The notes beneath the pieces were generated by a model. That model had not been told where the DNA came from. It saw only the letters and a list, made by a program, of their open reading frames with translations, and did no database searches. The position numbers and the translations under genes are program-made. A DNA stretch of 64,000 bases, taken from NCBI GenBank assembly GCA_029964075.1, contig CM057135.1:18316863-18380862 (forward strand). The letters are read 5' to 3'. Positions 44,390-57,633 of the stretch are shown in pieces. Each line of letters starts with the position of its first letter. Positions within the stretch are counted from its first letter, which is position 1. The DNA comes from Patiria pectinifera (lineage: Eukaryota > Echinodermata > Asteroidea > Valvatida > Asterinidae).

Positions 44390-46071
44390 ACAGTCTGGAC
44401 ACCATTTCAGTCAGCGAGCCAAGCAACCATTTTTTGCATGGCAAATTTTGAAAAATCACAACTGTTTTTCAAAGCATGGCTTTGTACAAAGCCTTGCTAA
44501 ATTAACATCATTTGTGAATGGTCGGAAGTTGCATACATGGGGCCCTGTATTCCATTTGAGAAATTGACTTCTAACTTGAATTTTCCTTCATCTCTCTACT
44601 GAGCATTTTAGCACTTGCTGTTCCAATTCTGTCTTTTGCACTATCTTTGTTTTGGCTGTGGTGCACAAGTGTTAGTCTGTTGGAAGGTTTGGACTACGGT
44701 ATTACATGTATATTCTCAAGGTGCACAACATCATAGGCTGGAACAGTCCCTCTTTGATCATAAACTTTTGCAAATCTCATTGGATTGTGATTGGTAGTAG
44801 AAACATGTCGGAAAAGGGGCCAAATTACTGGACACCACAAAGGAAGGACCAAGATTATGTTCCTGTGGAATGATAAAGTAAAGTGGGACTACCATGACAC
44901 ATTTGTCTTTTTGGTTTTGTCCACGTTTTTATACCAGTGACGAGGTACGTGTAAGGTTAAAGTACAGTGCATTCCGCCTTCATTGTGCGACAGTGTTGTA
45001 CGACTTGTGACTTGCACTCGAGTGTGACTCCAGTCACATTTTTAGTGACTCTCACTTGGACTCGACCTACATGACTCGCGGCTCAACCAAATTTTATACA
45101 AACAGTTAATTTACGATGATTAAATTCTACATCAGGGCAGTTCCACAGAAACATCAACCTCTGGGCCAAAATTTCAAACTGGACCAAATGTGACAAATTA
45201 TACCTCATTCTGAAGCTTATGGTGTACACTTTCATGAAATATACTTCATTTTTAAAAACATTCAAGAATTTAACTTTCATAATATACTGAATAATTGGTT
45301 TTAAATACAGAGAAATTGACAAAAATATTTCCCCTTTGAAAGATTTTCTATTTTTTAGCCTGAAAATAATTTTTTCTTTATGTTTTGTTACAGTTTGAAG
45401 AGTATACCCATACATGCCATAAGTAAAAAATGACAGAAATGAATTTTCATTTTCCTTTTGAAATTCTATGTTATGTCATATTTGATAACACTTACATCCG
45501 ACACTAAAATGATTAGGAAAAGACCACCAAATTTACAATACAAAGCACAATGAGTCCCTTCTTTCCAGACATCAGCTTAACTCCCTAAATTATTTTTCAA
45601 ATTCTCAAAAAATTTGGAATCAGATGTGTACCTCCGACACCATGTGTACATCCGACACTGCCAAAAGCATGCATTCCTTGCAATGCAATGCTTTTACAGT
45701 GTACAGAAACCACTACCACCTCATTTGCAAACATGAAAATGAGTTCCCACCCTTTTTAAAAGTACTCAATAGGCTTCACTATTGTTTTACTGATTTGCAT
45801 AAATTTGTCTTTGAATTTTGTTATACACATCATAATAAGGTTATAATTAGGGGTCAATGCACGGAAAGGGTGTCCATTGTCAGAATGACAGAAATCCAAA
45901 TTTACATGTATTCATTTCATACCTAAAAACAAAACAACTCTCCACTCAAACTGGGACAAAACTGTTGCCCAGTACCTAAAACTCACAAACTACACAGTGT
46001 GAAACCTAAAGGAAAACACTTTCTGTTAGTAGCAGATTGTATTCTCAACACAATATTTAGAGGTCAGAATC
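44390..46071. other. Repeat-derived DNA, no intact gene
   Basis: ACTTGCACTCGAGTG and CTCGACCTACATGACTCG-type motifs at 45,000-45,087 recur in direct orientation at 46,680-46,745. This suggests the borders of a decayed element that contains the fragment at 46,072-46,410. The remaining ORFs (44,615-44,797; 45,083-45,415; 45,624-45,926) lack domains. Confidence 0.4.
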
Positions 46072-46410
46072 ATGCAGGAGGACAGCATCACTGATTTTGA
46101 CTCTGTCAACAGTCAGACTGAACTTCTTCCAGAATCTTTAGGGACTGAAATGGATTTGCATACTGGTGACTGGGTTGCAGTCACATACATGTATAAAGGA
46201 GATGTGTTTCCAGGGGAAATTACAGATTTTGGTAACAAAATGCTTGTGCTGATATGAAAATAAACCTTTTGGAAAGCATTGGAAATGGCTACAGCCTGAA
46301 GATTACAAATTCTATCCAAGAAATAATTTTTTAAGAAGACTGACCCACCTAGTGTTGCAGTAGATAATTGCCAATTCACATTTAGCTTAATATTATATGA
46401 GACTATTACA
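46072..46410 (+). pseudogene. Decayed fragment of a small C-terminal domain found in repeat-encoded proteins
   Basis: Frame by frame it reads GDWVAVTYMYKGDVFPGEI, then after a frameshift PFGKHWKWLQPEDYKFYP and RNNFL, then after a second frameshift KKTDPPSVAVDNCQFTFS. The pattern GDWVxVxY...FPGEI...WKWPxxxD...YP...PPxPVxNR is a recurrent C-terminal domain in uncharacterised invertebrate proteins, many of them repeat-borne. The frame changes show that it is not functional. Host protein and function are unknown. Confidence 0.45.
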
Positions 46411-47599
46411 ATTAATGATTACTTTTTACTAAGTTGAACCAAAATATCTAAAGGATCGTCAAGTGTAGAAAAATGATTTTTATTCTTTGTTTGAATGTTT
46501 GACAGTACATGACTTGTAGAAATGAGCAAAATTTGCATCATTATTTCTAGATAATATTTTCCTTCACACAGTCATACTGTTTCATTGCATGATTTATTTT
46601 CAACAAAATAGTGGCTTGTTATGATTTAGAAACACCTTATTTCCCATTCATAGTATTTTAAGTGACTTGTTACTCTAACTCGGACTTGATCTTTGTGACT
46701 TGCGACTTGGACTCGGACTCAACCTACATGACTCAGGACAAAAGGCAAAAGGGACTCGGACTCTATCTTTGGTGGATCAAACAAAACTGTTGTGCGAGCT
46801 ATATAGCCTCGCATTGACCTGAACACGAGAACAGCAAAATGACAGTAATTTTGCTTCAAACGGCTTTGAGAAACTTCCTTATTCATCACTTATTCAACTA
46901 CTGATCGAAAAAAAGTGATGAGCAGTTCATTTAGATACGTTGAAAATCGTGACTTCTTTCACATGCACAGTATGAAGACACACACATGCACATGTACAGA
47001 CTGTATGGATAACGTGACATCATCGTATCGCATTCACATTCATCCTTTTACAGGTATCATCAACAGGCACACTTTCTACAAATGTTTTACTACTTACACT
47101 GTGTCTTCATCATAAAATCCGCACTGGATTCGTGTAGGTGTAGTTGCCTCAACAAATGATGGCCACCAAACATTCTGGACCCTCACCCACACAATATCTC
47201 CAACTGTTGGCAAATGATCAAGAGCATATGATTTATTTACAGTATTTATTCTGATATATCTTTAATTTTCTGATTGTATAGCCAGCTTGCTGTGTCACAA
47301 TCTTCAAGTTTGAGGTTTCAAATTTAAAACTGTTCTCAGTGGTGTTGCCATGGGTTTGCAATCGAGAATCGACATAGTGTTGAATACCGAAACTTGGAAA
47401 CTAACTCATTTGGATAAATGATATATATATAATATCTTTTTGGAGGAATGTGTAAATTCTTGTTTTGGAAATTTGTTTAACTGGTTGTATTTTCCATTTT
47501 GATACATTTAAATTAGTATGAATGCACCAAGAACACACACTATTTCTTTTGAGAAAATGCAAATATACATTACATTAAGCTTACACTAAGCTTTGACAC
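46411..47599. other. No gene recognised
   Basis: Contains the direct-repeat partner at 46,680-46,745 (GACTTGGACTCGGACTC). The ORF at 46,915-47,115 has no domain. The sequence after 46,800 is AT-rich. Confidence 0.45.
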
Positions 47600-47810
47600 A
47601 ACGATCGTTTTTACCATGGTTTACACACGTACATCGATCTCGCATGTAATCCCTGTACACTGTACATATGTACACCCATTCATCGTGCACATTATCGGTT
47701 CATGCGCGCTACCATTGAGGCTTTGAAAAACCGGCGACCGGAGACCCTGTTTTATTTTCAAACCGGTGACCGGTTTTCAAAACCTTCAGTTTCTCCCAGC
47801 ACTAGAGTTG
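47600..47810 (+). repeat. Dispersed repeat family R47, 3' part, copy 1
   Basis: Matches 49,182-49,345 and 52,746-52,963: TTTACACACGTA, CGCATGTAATCCCTGTAC, GCTTTGAAAAACCGGCGACC, TTTTATTTTCAAACC and GTTTCTCCCAGCAC, in the same order and orientation. Confidence 0.75.
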
Positions 47811-48579
47811 AGATTGTTTCAGGAATGTAAAAATAGGCCAATGACCAGGGATAATAATAATGAATTGTAATGCGCAGTAGAGTATGTTCATATAGATTCT
47901 GTCCCATATTATGGTTGATTTTCATGCATGCTCATGACAGGAACCAACCAAGCAAAAATATAATGAAAAAACATAAAACTTGAACAGGCAAATTTGACCC
48001 TAAGAAATGGTTAGGGAACAAAAAATCCACCACTGATTGAGTGAAAGGAACATATTCAGAACAGAAAACCCATTGAGGAGGATAATCTGTCAGAAAACAT
48101 AAAAACCACCCCAATTTTTGTGCACACAACAATTGGGACATTGCTCTCAGTTCCCCTGATGACATCACATTTTTGCTCATGAATATGGAAATTCTAATTA
48201 GCATACAAACCAAAAACTTGCTGTAAACCCTGAAACAGTGGGTGGAAGTGGGTATAATCAAAGTCCTTATTAAACAGAGCTTTTCTGCACACTTTCATGC
48301 CAAAATATTCCTATTTCACATGACCTTTAATGCCATATCAATGTACATGCATACCTAACTAATGCTGGGACTCAAACCCATGTCCGGCATGCCTGATTTT
48401 AATGTTGGCAACCGGTTGTAAATTTTCAAAACCTGTTGCCGAAACCAACACTAAAAAATCTAGATTGACATTTGGCTGATGCAAGTCAAAAATAAAAACA
48501 AATGTAGAATGTAAAATGCATACATGTAATTTGGAAAGTTATTTTGTCCATTTCGACATGTAGCAACTGGAAAAAATAT

Positions 48580-49345
48580 AGTTAAAAGCCTCCCAAAAGC
48601 ACTGATTGCAATGGAAGAGACATATGATAAAATCGCGCACGGCGCATGCACATCGCAGTGCAGGAAGGACAAGCATTGAAAATGTTCCAGCTGGTACTCC
48701 ACATGCGTGAATTCAATGCATGCTGCAAAATGCGCACCAGTGAAAAGGCAGAAAGCTCACATGTACATGTTAACACCCGACACCGCGCATACAACACGTG
48801 AATGTGGTTCAGTCATTCGCCATGTTCGCACTCGGTAGCGGTGGCTCACTGCCGGGCCTTGGTACAGATTTTGCACTTCACTATAAGAAAGTGCTTACTG
48901 ATATAACATGGCAAAAAGTTTGTCATGCTAAGCAAGTCTGCTTGTGAGCGAAACGTGACCAACATTTTGTAAGGTTGCAATTCGACCAGCATCAATTTGG
49001 CAAGTCAAACCCGAATCATCACACACATAATGCACTTGCTTGAGCACGTACATGTGCACGTACGTTGTGTGCACATGTACATGTACAACCAGTGCATTAT
49101 AAAAGAAAACTTTCGAAATATTCCCAAACATTTGAGTAGATCAAGACCAAAAATTCATGCACTACATGTATGCGTCACTGCAATGATAGTTTTTACCATG
49201 TTTTACACACGTATCCCGCATGTAATCCCTGTACATGTACATGTACACCTGTACGTCCATTCATGGTGGCTTTGAAAAACCGGCGACCATACACCTTAAA
49301 CCCTGTTTTATTTTCAAACCTACGGTTTCTCCCAGCACTAAAACT
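48580..49345 (+). repeat. Dispersed repeat family R47, most complete copy
   Basis: It starts near AAAGCCTCCCAAAAGCACTG, passes through ACACGTGAATGTGGTTCAGT and TGTGAGCGAAACGTGA, and ends with the CCGGCGACC and TTTCTCCCAGCAC block. The 5' part matches 50,330-50,765 and the 3' part matches 52,690-52,965. It is non-coding and the family is unknown. TACATGTAC runs lie inside. Confidence 0.75.
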
Positions 49346-49723
49346 AACCTGTGCGATGCGTCTGCATCAACAAGTACACTAAGGTTGGTGGTAGGACTGG
49401 TAGCCATCCATCTGGAAAGCCACAAAGTATGTAAATAAACAAACGACCAACTCAACCAACAAACTAACAAACTCCTTGACAACATACCATTATATGGCGA
49501 GTCACTACTTGACTGTCGATACTTTTCATACTTGTCGATCGGTTTCATGTTGAATTGAACCTGTAATGCGTAATAGGAAAAATGTGGAATACATACATTT
49601 CCTTTGTATACATGTAATACTGGTTTAATTTGTTTTGGTCTTTAAAGCCCTAACCCCCTTAATTTTTGAGTGGGGTACCATGCTCAGTCCAACAAATCCA
49701 ACACTTGGGCCAATCCAGCAAAA

Positions 49724-49864
49724 TGTGTTAACTGCCAACTCCGACGGATCTACACAAAGTTGGCCAAAAATGTGTTAACTGCCGACTCCGACGAATCTAC
49801 ACAAAGTTGGCCAAAAATGTGTTAACTGCCGAATCCAATGAAAAACACACTTGGCCCAAAAAGT
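49724..49864. repeat. 47-bp tandem repeat, three units
   Basis: TGTGTTAACTGCC recurs at 49,724, 49,771 and 49,818, giving an exact 47-bp period. Confidence 0.85.
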
Positions 49865-50329
49865 TAACTCTGGCCCAAAATGAGTTAATATACATCTACC
49901 TGCTCACCTGCTCAATCCAACAATTATTAAAAATTGTTGTAATCTGTTAGAGCTAGCATGGTAAGGGTGAATAACAAGGCATAATTCAGAAGTGGTAAAG
50001 AAGGTCCGGGAACAGATTTGGAATGGACAGTAAAAGTAAACTGCTTAGATGCATCATGTACATAAATAGTGCCTCAAACTGAGGAAGCTTTGGTCTTTTA
50101 CTGTGTGATGCACTAAATGCAAAGGTTTTGGGAAGAATAAAACTTCAATTTTATTGCTCACTTTTCAATGCCCATTAGGCGTAAAAAAAAAAATCCTGTG
50201 TTTCCGGTAACCCTGCCGATCGAGTCGGCAGCTTTTCTTTTTTTTGTTTGCTTGATGTGTGTTTGTTTGTTGTTTTCAACGTTAAATTAGTCAAGAAGAA
50301 AACAAAAGGAAGAAGAGGAATCTAGAAAA

Positions 50330-50765
50330 TATATCGTTAAAATCTTCCCAAAAAGCGCCGGACGCTGATAACATCACGCACGGCGCATGCACACTGCACA
50401 GCAGTGTAGAGGAACTGTTCCAGTAGTCCGCACCACGCGCGTAAATTCAATGCACGCTGCATGATTGCGAACCAGCAAAAAGGCAGGAAGTTCACATCAT
50501 GTAAATTCCGACAGCACCACGCATATATACAACACGTGAATGTGGTTCAGTCAATCGCGCCCTGCCGGCCTCGGTAGAGATTTTGCACTACACTATGAGA
50601 AATCTGCTTACCCTGTATAACATCGCAAAAAATTTGTCACACTGAGCAAGCCTGCTTGTGAGCGAAACGTGAACGACATTTTGTAACGGGTTGCACTTCG
50701 GCCATGAACAACTTGGCAAGTGAAACCCGATTCGTCACACACACAATGCGCTTGCTTGAGCACGT
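50330..50765 (+). repeat. Dispersed repeat family R47, 5' part, second copy
   Basis: Aligns with 48,590-49,030 (CGGCGCATGCACA, AACACGTGAATGTGGTTCAG, GCTTGTGAGCGAAACGTGA, TGCTTGAGCACGT). It breaks off at 50,765. Its continuation appears only at 52,690, implying about 1.9 kb of later insertions. Confidence 0.7.
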
Positions 50766-52689
50766 GTTCGTCCTTGCCTATCCACAGTGGGCTATTTGGC
50801 CAATATACTCTCCATTCGGGTCATATGATCATTTTACCAACCATGTTGGCATATAATCATGTTCTTCAGTTATTATTTCATGTATAATGCTATATTTAAT
50901 CATAATTCATCATTTTGAGGGGTCCATTACTGGAAAAAAACATACATTTTGGCAAAAGATTGGCTAAACTGCCTAAATCCTTAATATCATTGTATCAGCC
51001 AGGAATGGGTGAAAACATGATATGCAAGAATAGTAAATATTAGTTGATAGATCTCATTTAGGTTAATTATACTAGGTTTAAAGACTCAGAAGAGTATCTT
51101 GTGTCAGATATGGCATTGTCTTTCAATTATCCAATGGATAATGACATCAAATAATGAGAATTACTATTGAGTAAATTAACCCTAACCCCCTAGGGAGTGT
51201 ACAAAATCATATGAATTTAGAAGGATTCAGGACTGTTAGGGTTAATGAATACATGCCCATTGTCAATACCGGGGGGGGTAATCAGCTGATAGCTTGAAAA
51301 CCGGGCGAGACCACATACATGTACCATACCCCTAGTGATTTGAGAAGCATAAAGAATAACCTTTCAGAAAATACCATGGTTTGGTATGTGGTCTCCCCCG
51401 GTTTTAGAGATATTTAAGGTTTATCAAAGCAAAATTTATGCAAATTTATGCAAATTAATGTCTTCAAACCCTAAAATCAGTACTGAAACTAAGAAAAGAG
51501 AGTCAAATGACATTTTTCGTGTTGAAATGACATACATAAATAAATAAAAACACTTCAAAAGACTAAAAAATGATATTTTTTTTAGGTCTTTGTGGAAAAA
51601 TGTAAGCTGTTAAGATTTCTAGGTAAATACAAGATTTTTGAATTTCTGTGAGATATCCATAACTTTAAATTGCCATATTACTTAAATGAACAGAGCTATT
51701 GGCCTGATTTTTTTTTTTGCAAAATGCTGGGATTTGTCTCTAGTTTACTCATAGCTGAATGGATTTTCCTTTTGAAAGATTTCATTTTTCACGAAAGGAG
51801 ACCCCATAGCCCACTGTGCTATCGGAGAGTGTTATTTTCCAAGAATTCGTGGCCCCGTGACATGGATAGTGTTACGACAAAAACGTTCCCATTGTTTGCA
51901 TGTAGATTGTGTGTCCATGATCATCCAGTGCATTATGAAAGAAAATATAAACTTTGTGGGGCCCCTGAACATGGATAACGAGAGCGCGCAGGCCTAGGCT
52001 GACAACATGTGCGTGCACAAACTAATAGTGACCACGTGGCTGTGTCCAAATGTTGTGGCTTCGGCTGCACGTAACGCACAAGTCTATGGGAAAGTCTGCA
52101 GCCACTGGCTAGTGGCTGCCAAAGGGACGTGTGTAATTTGCGGTCGTAGCCCTGTCATTCGGACAGGATCGGAAGCTTACGCACAATGAACAACTTGTAG
52201 TTGGTGCAGGGAAATCACGCTTGGTAACAGAGCTGCCGACATTTGATGAGACAAATCAGGAAGATTTTCGCGAAGCGTGGTGCGCAAAGTTTTTACGGTG
52301 TGGGGTTTAGGGCCCGCTCTAGGACCCCCCAATATTTTTAATTCTATAGTATATGCTCCGTTGTGCAATCTGAGGCATTTTACATGCACACTGTACTGTA
52401 CATGTACATAACATGTATATCATAGAGTTGAGTAACATTATTAGTTTTGCCATAATGAAACTTGGGTCACAATTGTTTTCTTCATTTAGAACTTTGTAAC
52501 TCTAACAATTATAAAGCTACGAATTCAACCTTCAATGAAAGATTTGCATACATCACTACACACTGTACAAACTCCCCAGATGAAACTAGCCTCAAAGGTA
52601 TTTTGATGCTAGTTGATGTCACGCTTAGGAAGTCATGGGTGACTCTGAATATTCTGTGAGGTTGCATCGGCACCCAAATTTTGAGATAT
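50766..52689. other. Insertions within a split R47 copy; no gene
   Basis: Includes the 62-bp TTAA element (51,180-51,241) and an inverted pair at about 51,296-51,405 (CCGGGCGAGACCACATA with TATGTGGTCTCCCCCGG). The ORFs at 51,670-51,978 and 52,007-52,189 show no domain. Confidence 0.45.
51180..51241 (+). mobile_element. 62-bp TTAA-flanked micro-element, copy 3
   Basis: TTAA at 51,176-51,179 and 51,242-51,245. CCCTAACCCCCTAGGGAGTG at the left end and CTGTTAGGG at the right end. Confidence 0.75.
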
Positions 52690-52965
52690 TCCCAAACATT
52701 AGATTTGGTGGATCGAGACCAGAAATTCACGCACTATGCGTCGACGCAATGATCGTTTTTACCATGTTTTACACACGTATCTCGCATGTAATCCCTGTAC
52801 CTGTACTGTACATGTACTAATCTGTACATGTATCAATTCATTGTGCACATTATCGGTACATGCGCGCTACCCTTGAGGCTTTGAAAAACCGGCAACTGGA
52901 GACCCCGTTTTATTTTCAAACCGCCGACCAGTTTTCAAAACCTACGGTTTCTCCCAGCACCAATA
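52690..52965 (+). repeat. Dispersed repeat family R47, 3' part, second copy
   Basis: ATTCCCAAACATTAGATTTG matches 49,117, and GGCTTTGAAAAACCGGCAAC through GTTTCTCCCAGCAC matches 49,269-49,339. It completes the split copy begun at 50,330. Confidence 0.7.
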
Positions 52966-53229
52966 TGCATGTAAAACATGAACATGTGTTATTCTTGAGT
53001 GCTGGTGCAAGTTCACATTTATGTGTGAATAAAAAAAATTCTAAAAAAAAAAAAAAAAAAATCCCGACCTACCGCCCGAACTTTTTTTTTAGACATGTTA
53101 CTGGAAACACAGGATTTTTTTTTCTTGGCCTTAACCATTTTGTATGCCAGTAACTGCAAACACTGTACAAAACCTTGGAAGATCTTTCCAGGAAAAATGA
53201 ATGGCAGAAATGTCACTCACCAAGGATGA

Positions 53230-53514
53230 TTAAACAGCTGAAACGTCACAAGGAAAACCTCCTGTAGGTAGCTCAGGATAATCTGAGTCTCCTTGAGACT
53301 CAAGATCCGATGATGATCCACGCTCAGTTCGGAAACCAAGAACAACTGCCCCGTGAATCATGCACAGACGTCTATATACTTGTTTTAGCCTGGATCGAAC
53401 AGCTTCTGCTCTGTACTCCACGTTTTGAATTTTTTTAATCAGAGTTAACCAGCATAGAATAATGAACAGTAACAACACCAAGCAACACAGCAATGTGAAC
53501 CAGTCGACTATCAT
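53230..53514 (-). CDS. Possible single-pass membrane protein (terminal exon), unidentified
   Basis: An open frame of 94 codons starts with ATG directly at a strong acceptor (CTTTTGCAG then ATG, 53,516-53,512) and ends with TAA at 53,230-53,232. The product begins MIVDWFTLL and has one hydrophobic helix (residues about 5-27, LLCCLVLLLFIILCWLTL). It continues with a basic amphipathic stretch (VRSRLKQVYRRLC) and an acidic Ser-rich tail (RGSSSDLESQGDSDYPELP). Positive residues after the helix favour a cytoplasmic tail. I do not recognise the family. A GTGAGT lies about 12 bp after the stop. Support is the acceptor, the membrane helix and non-repetitive composition. Upstream exons were not found, and the frame could be chance. 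Confidence 0.4.
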   Translation of the reverse strand: MIVDWFTLLCCLVLLLFIILCWLTLIKKIQNVEYRAEAVRSRLKQVYRRLCMIHGAVVLGFRTERGSSSDLESQGDSDYPELPTGGFPCDVSAV

Positions 53515-54395
53515 CTGCAAAAGGAAGTGAAAAACAAAAACTCATTTTGTCAATGCAAATAGCTTGATGCTAACAACATTCTAAAAAAGAATTCCTTGTG
53601 ACCCATAGGTTCCTTGTAGACCTTAGAGTCACGATTATTGCGACTAATATCCCAACATACAAAGTAGCCTATGGTAACATTGGTAACATTGACAGGCAGA
53701 TGAGAATCCTGAAAAGAACCACCCATTTGTATTCAAATGTACCTGAATATTGTGGGGGGTTTTTCCGGATATCTGTGTGCTATAAGTTAAGATTCAGAGT
53801 GAGAATGTTTGTGTTTACTGTGTTTCAAACTACATGTTCGTGGCATACATGTAGGCCTAATTATAGTAAAATGTATACAGGGCCCAATAGAAACCAGTTC
53901 TAAATCTGTCTGGGTATAGGCCTACCCTTGGTAAAGAAATGAATAAATATTTTGTGGTAATGATAGAGTGCAGTCACTCAAAGTCTGCACATATCCACAC
54001 TTATTTTTGCCTAAACAGGTTCAATAGCCCAGGATTATTGCTTTCAAGAAATACCAGCCGAAATTCGGAGGAGCCGGTGTTTGGAATCTGGGCCAGAGAC
54101 CGGACAGAGTGTAAGCTAACGTGGCGCACTCAAATTTTTAAATTCAAAATATTTGGCTGAGAATTGTATGCAAATATTAGTTAGCATTTTATGATTCTCA
54201 AGCATATATGTACATGTAACAATCGTTTTATTCTAACAATAGTTTGTATTGTTTTCAGGGCAAGCTGTTTAAAAAAAATATTTGAAAAACATGGCGAAAA
54301 ATATCTTTTGAGTCAACTCGTGCCTTTGACGACTCATACCTTGGATGACTTGTGCCATGGACAACTCGTACACTTGGACAAGTCATACTCATATC
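53515..54395. other. No gene recognised
   Basis: The ORFs at 53,598-53,903 and 53,939-54,160 have no domain. ACTCGT/GACTCAT motifs near 54,315-54,390 resemble the direct repeats at 45,000 and 46,680. Confidence 0.4.
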
Positions 54396-54399
54396 TTAA

Positions 54400-54808
54400 A
54401 GGTAAAGTTCAACTTTGGTAACAAGCCAAAACAGAAATCTTCACAGATTTCCGTAAAACTTACAGGATATCAATGGTGCTGGTAGAAACATACTGTTAAA
54501 ATTTTTCCGCCTGAAATGCTGTATTTTTCCAGAAAACAGTAAAACAAAACACCAAAAACAGTTTCGATCGCGGCGATCAAAACTCAACAGACGGGTGCCC
54601 GACAGAAAGAGATACATGTACAGTAAGACATGCCTATGACGACGAGACAACGTTTGAAAATACCGTGGGTGTTTTCACTGTTTTCTTGGAAAATGGGCAC
54701 CGTATGGCACTGGAAATTTCACTGATGATTGTTACTGTATCCTTGTTTCTAATTTTGGACATGACTCTAAAATTGTTTTTGGCTTATTACCAATCATATA
54801 TTGTGCCT
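54400..54808 (+). mobile_element. TTAA-flanked 409-bp non-autonomous element, complete copy
   Basis: TTAA at 54,396-54,399 and 54,809-54,812. The ends are AGGTAAAGTTC and TGTGCCT, and the subterminal inverted motifs are GGTAACAAGCCAAAA and TTTTTGGCTTATTACC. It aligns end to end with 22,816-23,223 and with the truncated copy at 1-201. Confidence 0.85.
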
Positions 54809-54812
54809 TTAA

Positions 54813-57630
54813 CCGACTTGGTAAGCAATTCCATGTAAGACAATTCACACCTCTCCACGCCCACCATGCGCCACTTCACCCAACATACATGTAATCAGTG
54901 CCGTCACCAGCTTTTTTCAACTGAGGGTGCGTTTTGGAAAAACAAAACAAAAACAAACTAGATCTATGCCTGTTGGAAACAGGACATACATGTTAGGCTT
55001 TTCCTGGCTGGACCAGAGCCAACAATTGTGGCCCTGCACCATGGTAACGGTGCTGCAATGGCAAGTCCATACTGGACCCGGGCATCGAAATTTCAAAATC
55101 GTTGGACCCAAGGGGACCCGGGCGTACAGTACATGTAAATTCTTGCGGACAAAAAATAATGTAGGTCGCAGAGAAAATGTTCGGCCAAGTCCCTCCCAAA
55201 AATATACTCAGCCGGGGAATAATTCTTTAATTAATACGGAGAAGAATTTGAAGAGGTACAAAAATAGCCATGAAAACCGCAACTGACGTCTGCAAGTCCC
55301 AGTTCGAGCATGTACAAACACGCTTTGCGAAGTTAGCAGTCTGTGGAGCTCGGAGAGGTACTGAATATGCATAGCGGTAATGTAGGTTGCGGATTGGCTC
55401 TACAGCAGAAACGGGGTGTGGCCTTAAAAACTATAGCTGGCGGCATGAATGGGAAATATAGACAATGACTCATGCGATCAGCGAGAGTCAGGGATTGGAG
55501 CTGAGGAGAGGAGGGGGTGTGGTCGCAGTGGCTTGATATGATACAGAGCTCGACAAATTCATGAAACAACTGGTAGCCCACCGGACTACCACACTATGAA
55601 AATTGGTAGCCCAGCGATTTTAATTAGTAGTCCCATGCGACCATACATGTATTTACAGCCCTGATACTACAGTCTCAAAGGCATAAAAAGGGCACAGCAA
55701 CTTTTGCCTTTTGTATAATAAAAAAGGGGCATCAAAGCAATTTTCAGAATTGGAACAAATACTGCCTTGGACAGCAAGGCAATTTTGCAAAATGGGACAT
55801 TGTTAAAAATAAAAAATGGTTGCATACAGTTTTGATACACCATTTTTTTTTCATCACAGGCCTACCGTAGCTAGATCATTTGATGATCTAATTTTCATTA
55901 AGTAAAGACCATATATTATGAAAGTCATGACAGGTGCCACGAAGAAAATCCTAACTTAGAAGTGAAAAACCAATTCATAGCTGATGTCCTTGGAAAAAAG
56001 ACATTACATGAAAACAACAATGTTTCCATGCCATGCAAAGCGGCACGTAACAGTGCTCGAAATATCCACTAGACTGTGGACCGAGTCTAGTGATTTCAGC
56101 GTCGGTCTTGTAAAATGTGTGCCGTACTCGTCCGGCTGTCAAGTGATTTTTTTCCTTGCACAATAAAAATGTTACCTTACCTTAATAAGAATCGATGTCT
56201 GATTAAAATTGTGTGACTTTATTCTTTACTTTGTTGACAAAATGTCGAGAAAATATCATCAAGTTTCGAGGAAATGTTACGCTAGAGACTGGACGACAAA
56301 ACCTTTGAACCCGACAGACCGTGTGTACTGTGTACACGTGGGCCGAACTTGCGATGCGTGTATGCATGCTGTACGGGCGTGCTGTACATAGCTGAACAGC
56401 GGTGATGTAGGTGTCGACAATATGTGCCTTATCGCATTGCACTTATGTATCGCTAAATCTCCGTGCCATTCAACTCCACGCATAGCTCATGACAGCTTAT
56501 TTAACGTGAGGCGGCTATTTTTTCAGTTCACGTTTCTTCATTCTTTAAATGATTACTGCTTTTCAGGAAAGGCTCAAAATATAATGAGCAAGAAAGGGAA
56601 AATCTTACACACGTACGAGGTTTGACCTTCCGATAAACTCAACAATTCATGCAGGCGATGAGGTAGGCCTACCCTCCATGATTACGGTGATGACTCGCGG
56701 CCACGCTGTTCGGTCGGCCGACGCGTACGGGCCGGCCAGGTCTGCCTGCCACGTTGGCATGGAGGGAGTTTTGTAGGGTTGCAGGGGAAAAAGTGTAGAC
56801 TAAAATCTTATCCTTTGTGGTGTTGTTACATCCTCCAACAACACATCTAATCTATACCAGGCATTGCCGAAAAAATACCCGTCACGTCTTATATGGCGGC
56901 GTGCAATCGGCGACATCTGTTAAAACAGATGAAAGGCTCTTCCGAAGTGAAATAGAAAAAGTTCAGGTATTTTTAGGACAGAAATACATGTATAACAAAC
57001 GATAAAAAATATTCAGTACAAGGAATCAACCACTAAAAGCCAGCTTGAATTCCCATTGATATGTAACAACATGCAGTTTTATGTTACTTTATATTTTTTT
57101 TATTAAATCTATCGGTACACCCGCTACACCGGTTGAACGCGATCGGGACCCGGTTTGTAAAAAAAAAAACGAGAATGACCCAGCCCTAATTTTGACTGAC
57201 TGTGTACGGAAACCTTGCAAGTTTTTATCGAGGTCTGTTTGTTTTCCACGGATCTTGATCAAGATGTGGAAGTTTTTGGATGGTATTATTATTTCTGTTT
57301 TTCGTAAATGATATGTATACAAGTCATGTCAGTCAGCACGGTCTAGTGAAAATCATTCAGGTCTAGTAAAATGCTTCTGTTGCTAGACCTGCTGTCCACT
57401 GCTTTTTTCATGAACTTCGAGCCCTGCGTAACGGTAGCGTGGACCGTGTCCGAGCACGAAGGTCGCACCGGTCGCACGAAGCACTAGCCCCACGGCCGTC
57501 ACATGGCACTTCGCGGTAGGTAAATCGCGTAGTGGCAAGATCGGTGTCAACAGTTTCAATCGCAAACACAACTTTTTGTTAGCAAATGTACCTCAAAATC
57601 TTAGGAATGTTTAGAGAAAGCACCCTCATT
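54813..57630. other. No gene recognised (about 2.8 kb)
   Basis: Numerous short ORFs on both strands overlap without any domain. I found no repeat here matching elsewhere in the window apart from TACATGTA motifs. Confidence 0.45.
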
Positions 57631-57633
57631 CAA

